Assembly (NCBI GenBank): GCA_023228745.1
Contig: JALOAP010000102.1
Span: forward strand, 1-8,949
Origin: Dehalococcoidia bacterium
GTDB lineage: Bacteria > Chloroflexota > Dehalococcoidia > Tepidiformales > Tepidiformaceae
Reading direction: 5' to 3'
DNA length: 8,949 nt
Each line of letters starts with the position of its first letter. Position 1 is the first letter of the stretch. Positions 8,190-8,949 of the stretch are shown in pieces. The position numbers were made by a program, and so were the translations under genes. The notes under the pieces are model-generated. The model was given only the letters and a program-made list of their open reading frames with translations. It made no database searches and was not told where the DNA came from.

Positions 8190-8281
8190 GGAGAGGTCGC
8201 ATAGTGGCCTAGTGCGGGCGCCTGCTAAGCGCTTACCGGGGGAAACCTCGGTCGAGGGTTCGAATCCCTCCCTCTCCGCCA
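8190..8281 (+). tRNA. tRNA-Ser, anticodon GCT, with encoded CCA
   Basis: The cloverleaf is complete. The acceptor stem GGAGAGG (8190-8196) pairs with CCTCTCC (8271-8277), with discriminator G8278 and an encoded CCA 8279-8281. A 3-bp D stem GCA/TGC (8199-8201 with 8213-8215) is present. The anticodon stem GGCGC/GCGCT (8217-8221 with 8229-8233) encloses the loop CTGCTAA with anticodon GCT at 8224-8226. The T arm is GAGGG-TTCGAAT-CCCTC (8254-8270). The long variable arm (ACCGGG paired with CTCGGT) and G discriminator are serine identity elements. It reads AGC/AGU codons. Because position 36 is U rather than A, it is not an expected substrate of the MiaB encoded just downstream. Confidence 0.96.
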
Positions 8282-8362
8282 CTCCCTTTGGCCATCAATC
8301 CGTCAACGTTGCGGCTATCGACTCCGCCATCCAGCGCCGGACACCGCGCACGGATTCCCAAC

Positions 8363-8949
8363 ATGTCTGCCATCCCCCAAAGCAAAGAGCCAAAAGCCGA
8401 TAGCCGGAAGCCTTCGCGCTACTATCTCTGGACCGTCGGCTGTCAGATGAACAAGGCCGATAGCGAAAAGCTGGCCGCCGGCTTCACCCGCCTCGGGCTC
8501 CGCCCGGTCGATCGCATGGACCGGGCCGACATCGTCGTCCTGAACACGTGCAGTGTCCGCCAGCATGCCGAAGACCGCGCTTACTCGAAGCTCGGCCGGG
8601 TGCGCCAACTCAAGGAGACGCGGCCAGGCCTGAAAGTGGCCGTCATGGGATGCATGGTCGGCCTCAAGACCGACGAGCTCGAGCGCCGCTTCCCACAGGT
8701 CGACGTCTTCGCCCGTCCGCAGCAGTTCGAGCCAATCATCGAACTCATCGAGGGCCCGAGCGAAGACCTCGGCGGCGAGTTCTGGCCAAGCACTTACGCC
8801 ATTCCCGACGGCCCCTGTGCCTTTGTCCCGGTCGTCCACGGCTGTAATAAATTCTGCACGTACTGCATCGTGCCCTATCGGCGTGGGCGCGAAAAAAGCC
8901 GGCCAATCGAAGAAATTGTCCGCGAAGTCGCCTACCTCAACGCGCAGGG
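8363..8949 (+). CDS. miaB: MiaB, tRNA-2-methylthio-N6-isopentenyladenosine synthase (3' truncated by window end)
   Basis: MiaB is a radical SAM enzyme with two [4Fe-4S] clusters that adds a methylthio group to i6A37 in tRNAs reading UNN codons. The visible 195 residues contain the N-terminal UPF0004 domain with its three cluster cysteines: Cys27 in WTVGCQMNKADSE, Cys63 in VLNTCSVR and Cys97 in AVMGCMVG. The radical SAM CxxxCxxC follows as GCNKFCTYCIVPYRRGRE (Cys161, Cys165, Cys168). GCQMNxxDSE and VPYRRGRE favour MiaB over the related MtaB and RimO. The start ATG 8363 lies 82 bp after the tRNA CCA. No strong Shine-Dalgarno or separate promoter is visible in 8282-8362, so read-through from the tRNA promoter is possible. 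The TRAM domain would lie beyond the window. Confidence 0.92.
   Translation, partial: MSAIPQSKEPKADSRKPSRYYLWTVGCQMNKADSEKLAAGFTRLGLRPVDRMDRADIVVLNTCSVRQHAEDRAYSKLGRVRQLKETRPGLKVAVMGCMVGLKTDELERRFPQVDVFARPQQFEPIIELIEGPSEDLGGEFWPSTYAIPDGPCAFVPVVHGCNKFCTYCIVPYRRGREKSRPIEEIVREVAYLNAQ

Noticed and set aside
8056..8202. 49-codon N-terminal extension of the oxidoreductase running into the tRNA gene
   Set aside because: The GGAAGGAG six bases before ATG 8055 and the family-typical MRYGVAIPQ beginning fix the start; the extension overlaps the tRNA.
8315..8839. A 174-codon minus-strand open frame opposite miaB
   Set aside because: Shadow of miaB, whose sense frame has all six cluster cysteines in the right spacing.
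8190..8949. Possible functional link between the tRNA-Ser(GCT) and the adjacent miaB
   Set aside because: MiaB acts on tRNAs with A36 and i6A37 (UNN readers). The GCT anticodon has U36, so this tRNA is not an expected substrate and the adjacency is probably coincidental.

Overview
The window is about 8.9 kb of G+C-rich bacterial chromosome. It is dense with housekeeping-type genes and contains one small accessory-looking module. The C-ending codon preference, many GTG/TTG-type starts, an F420-type luciferase-like oxidoreductase and a CCA-encoding tRNA would suit a high-GC lineage such as Chloroflexota or Actinobacteriota. This placement is an inference from gene content, not a demonstrated assignment.

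Layout from left to right. (1) The 3' end of an unrecognised Cys/His-rich, probably zinc-binding protein (+). (2) ilvA, a threonine dehydratase with a C-terminal ACT domain (+). (3) A two-gene minus-strand unit, an MFS exporter followed by a DEDDh 3'-5' exonuclease, which converges on ilvA. (4) A divergent spacer of about 200 bp carrying a perfect 15-bp palindrome. (5) A tightly overlapping plus-strand run: tldD, mntA-like nucleotidyltransferase, hepT-like HEPN protein, tldE/pmbA. (6) A minus-strand LLM-class flavin/F420 oxidoreductase whose stop codon lies 2 bp from the tldE stop. (7) A tRNA-Ser(GCT) with a good promoter, then the 5' part of miaB, cut by the window end.

The most notable feature is in (5). 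TldD and TldE are the two subunits of one metalloprotease, so their genes would be expected to be adjacent. Here they are separated by a complete MntA/HepT toxin-antitoxin-type pair, and every junction overlaps: 8 nt, 11 nt and 4 nt. The whole block therefore reads as one translationally coupled operon of four genes. The antitoxin-like gene has intact GS-x10-DxD catalytic residues and the HEPN protein has an intact R-x4-H-x-Y motif, so both look functional. The hepT part is visibly poorer in G+C than the tld genes, which suggests acquisition.
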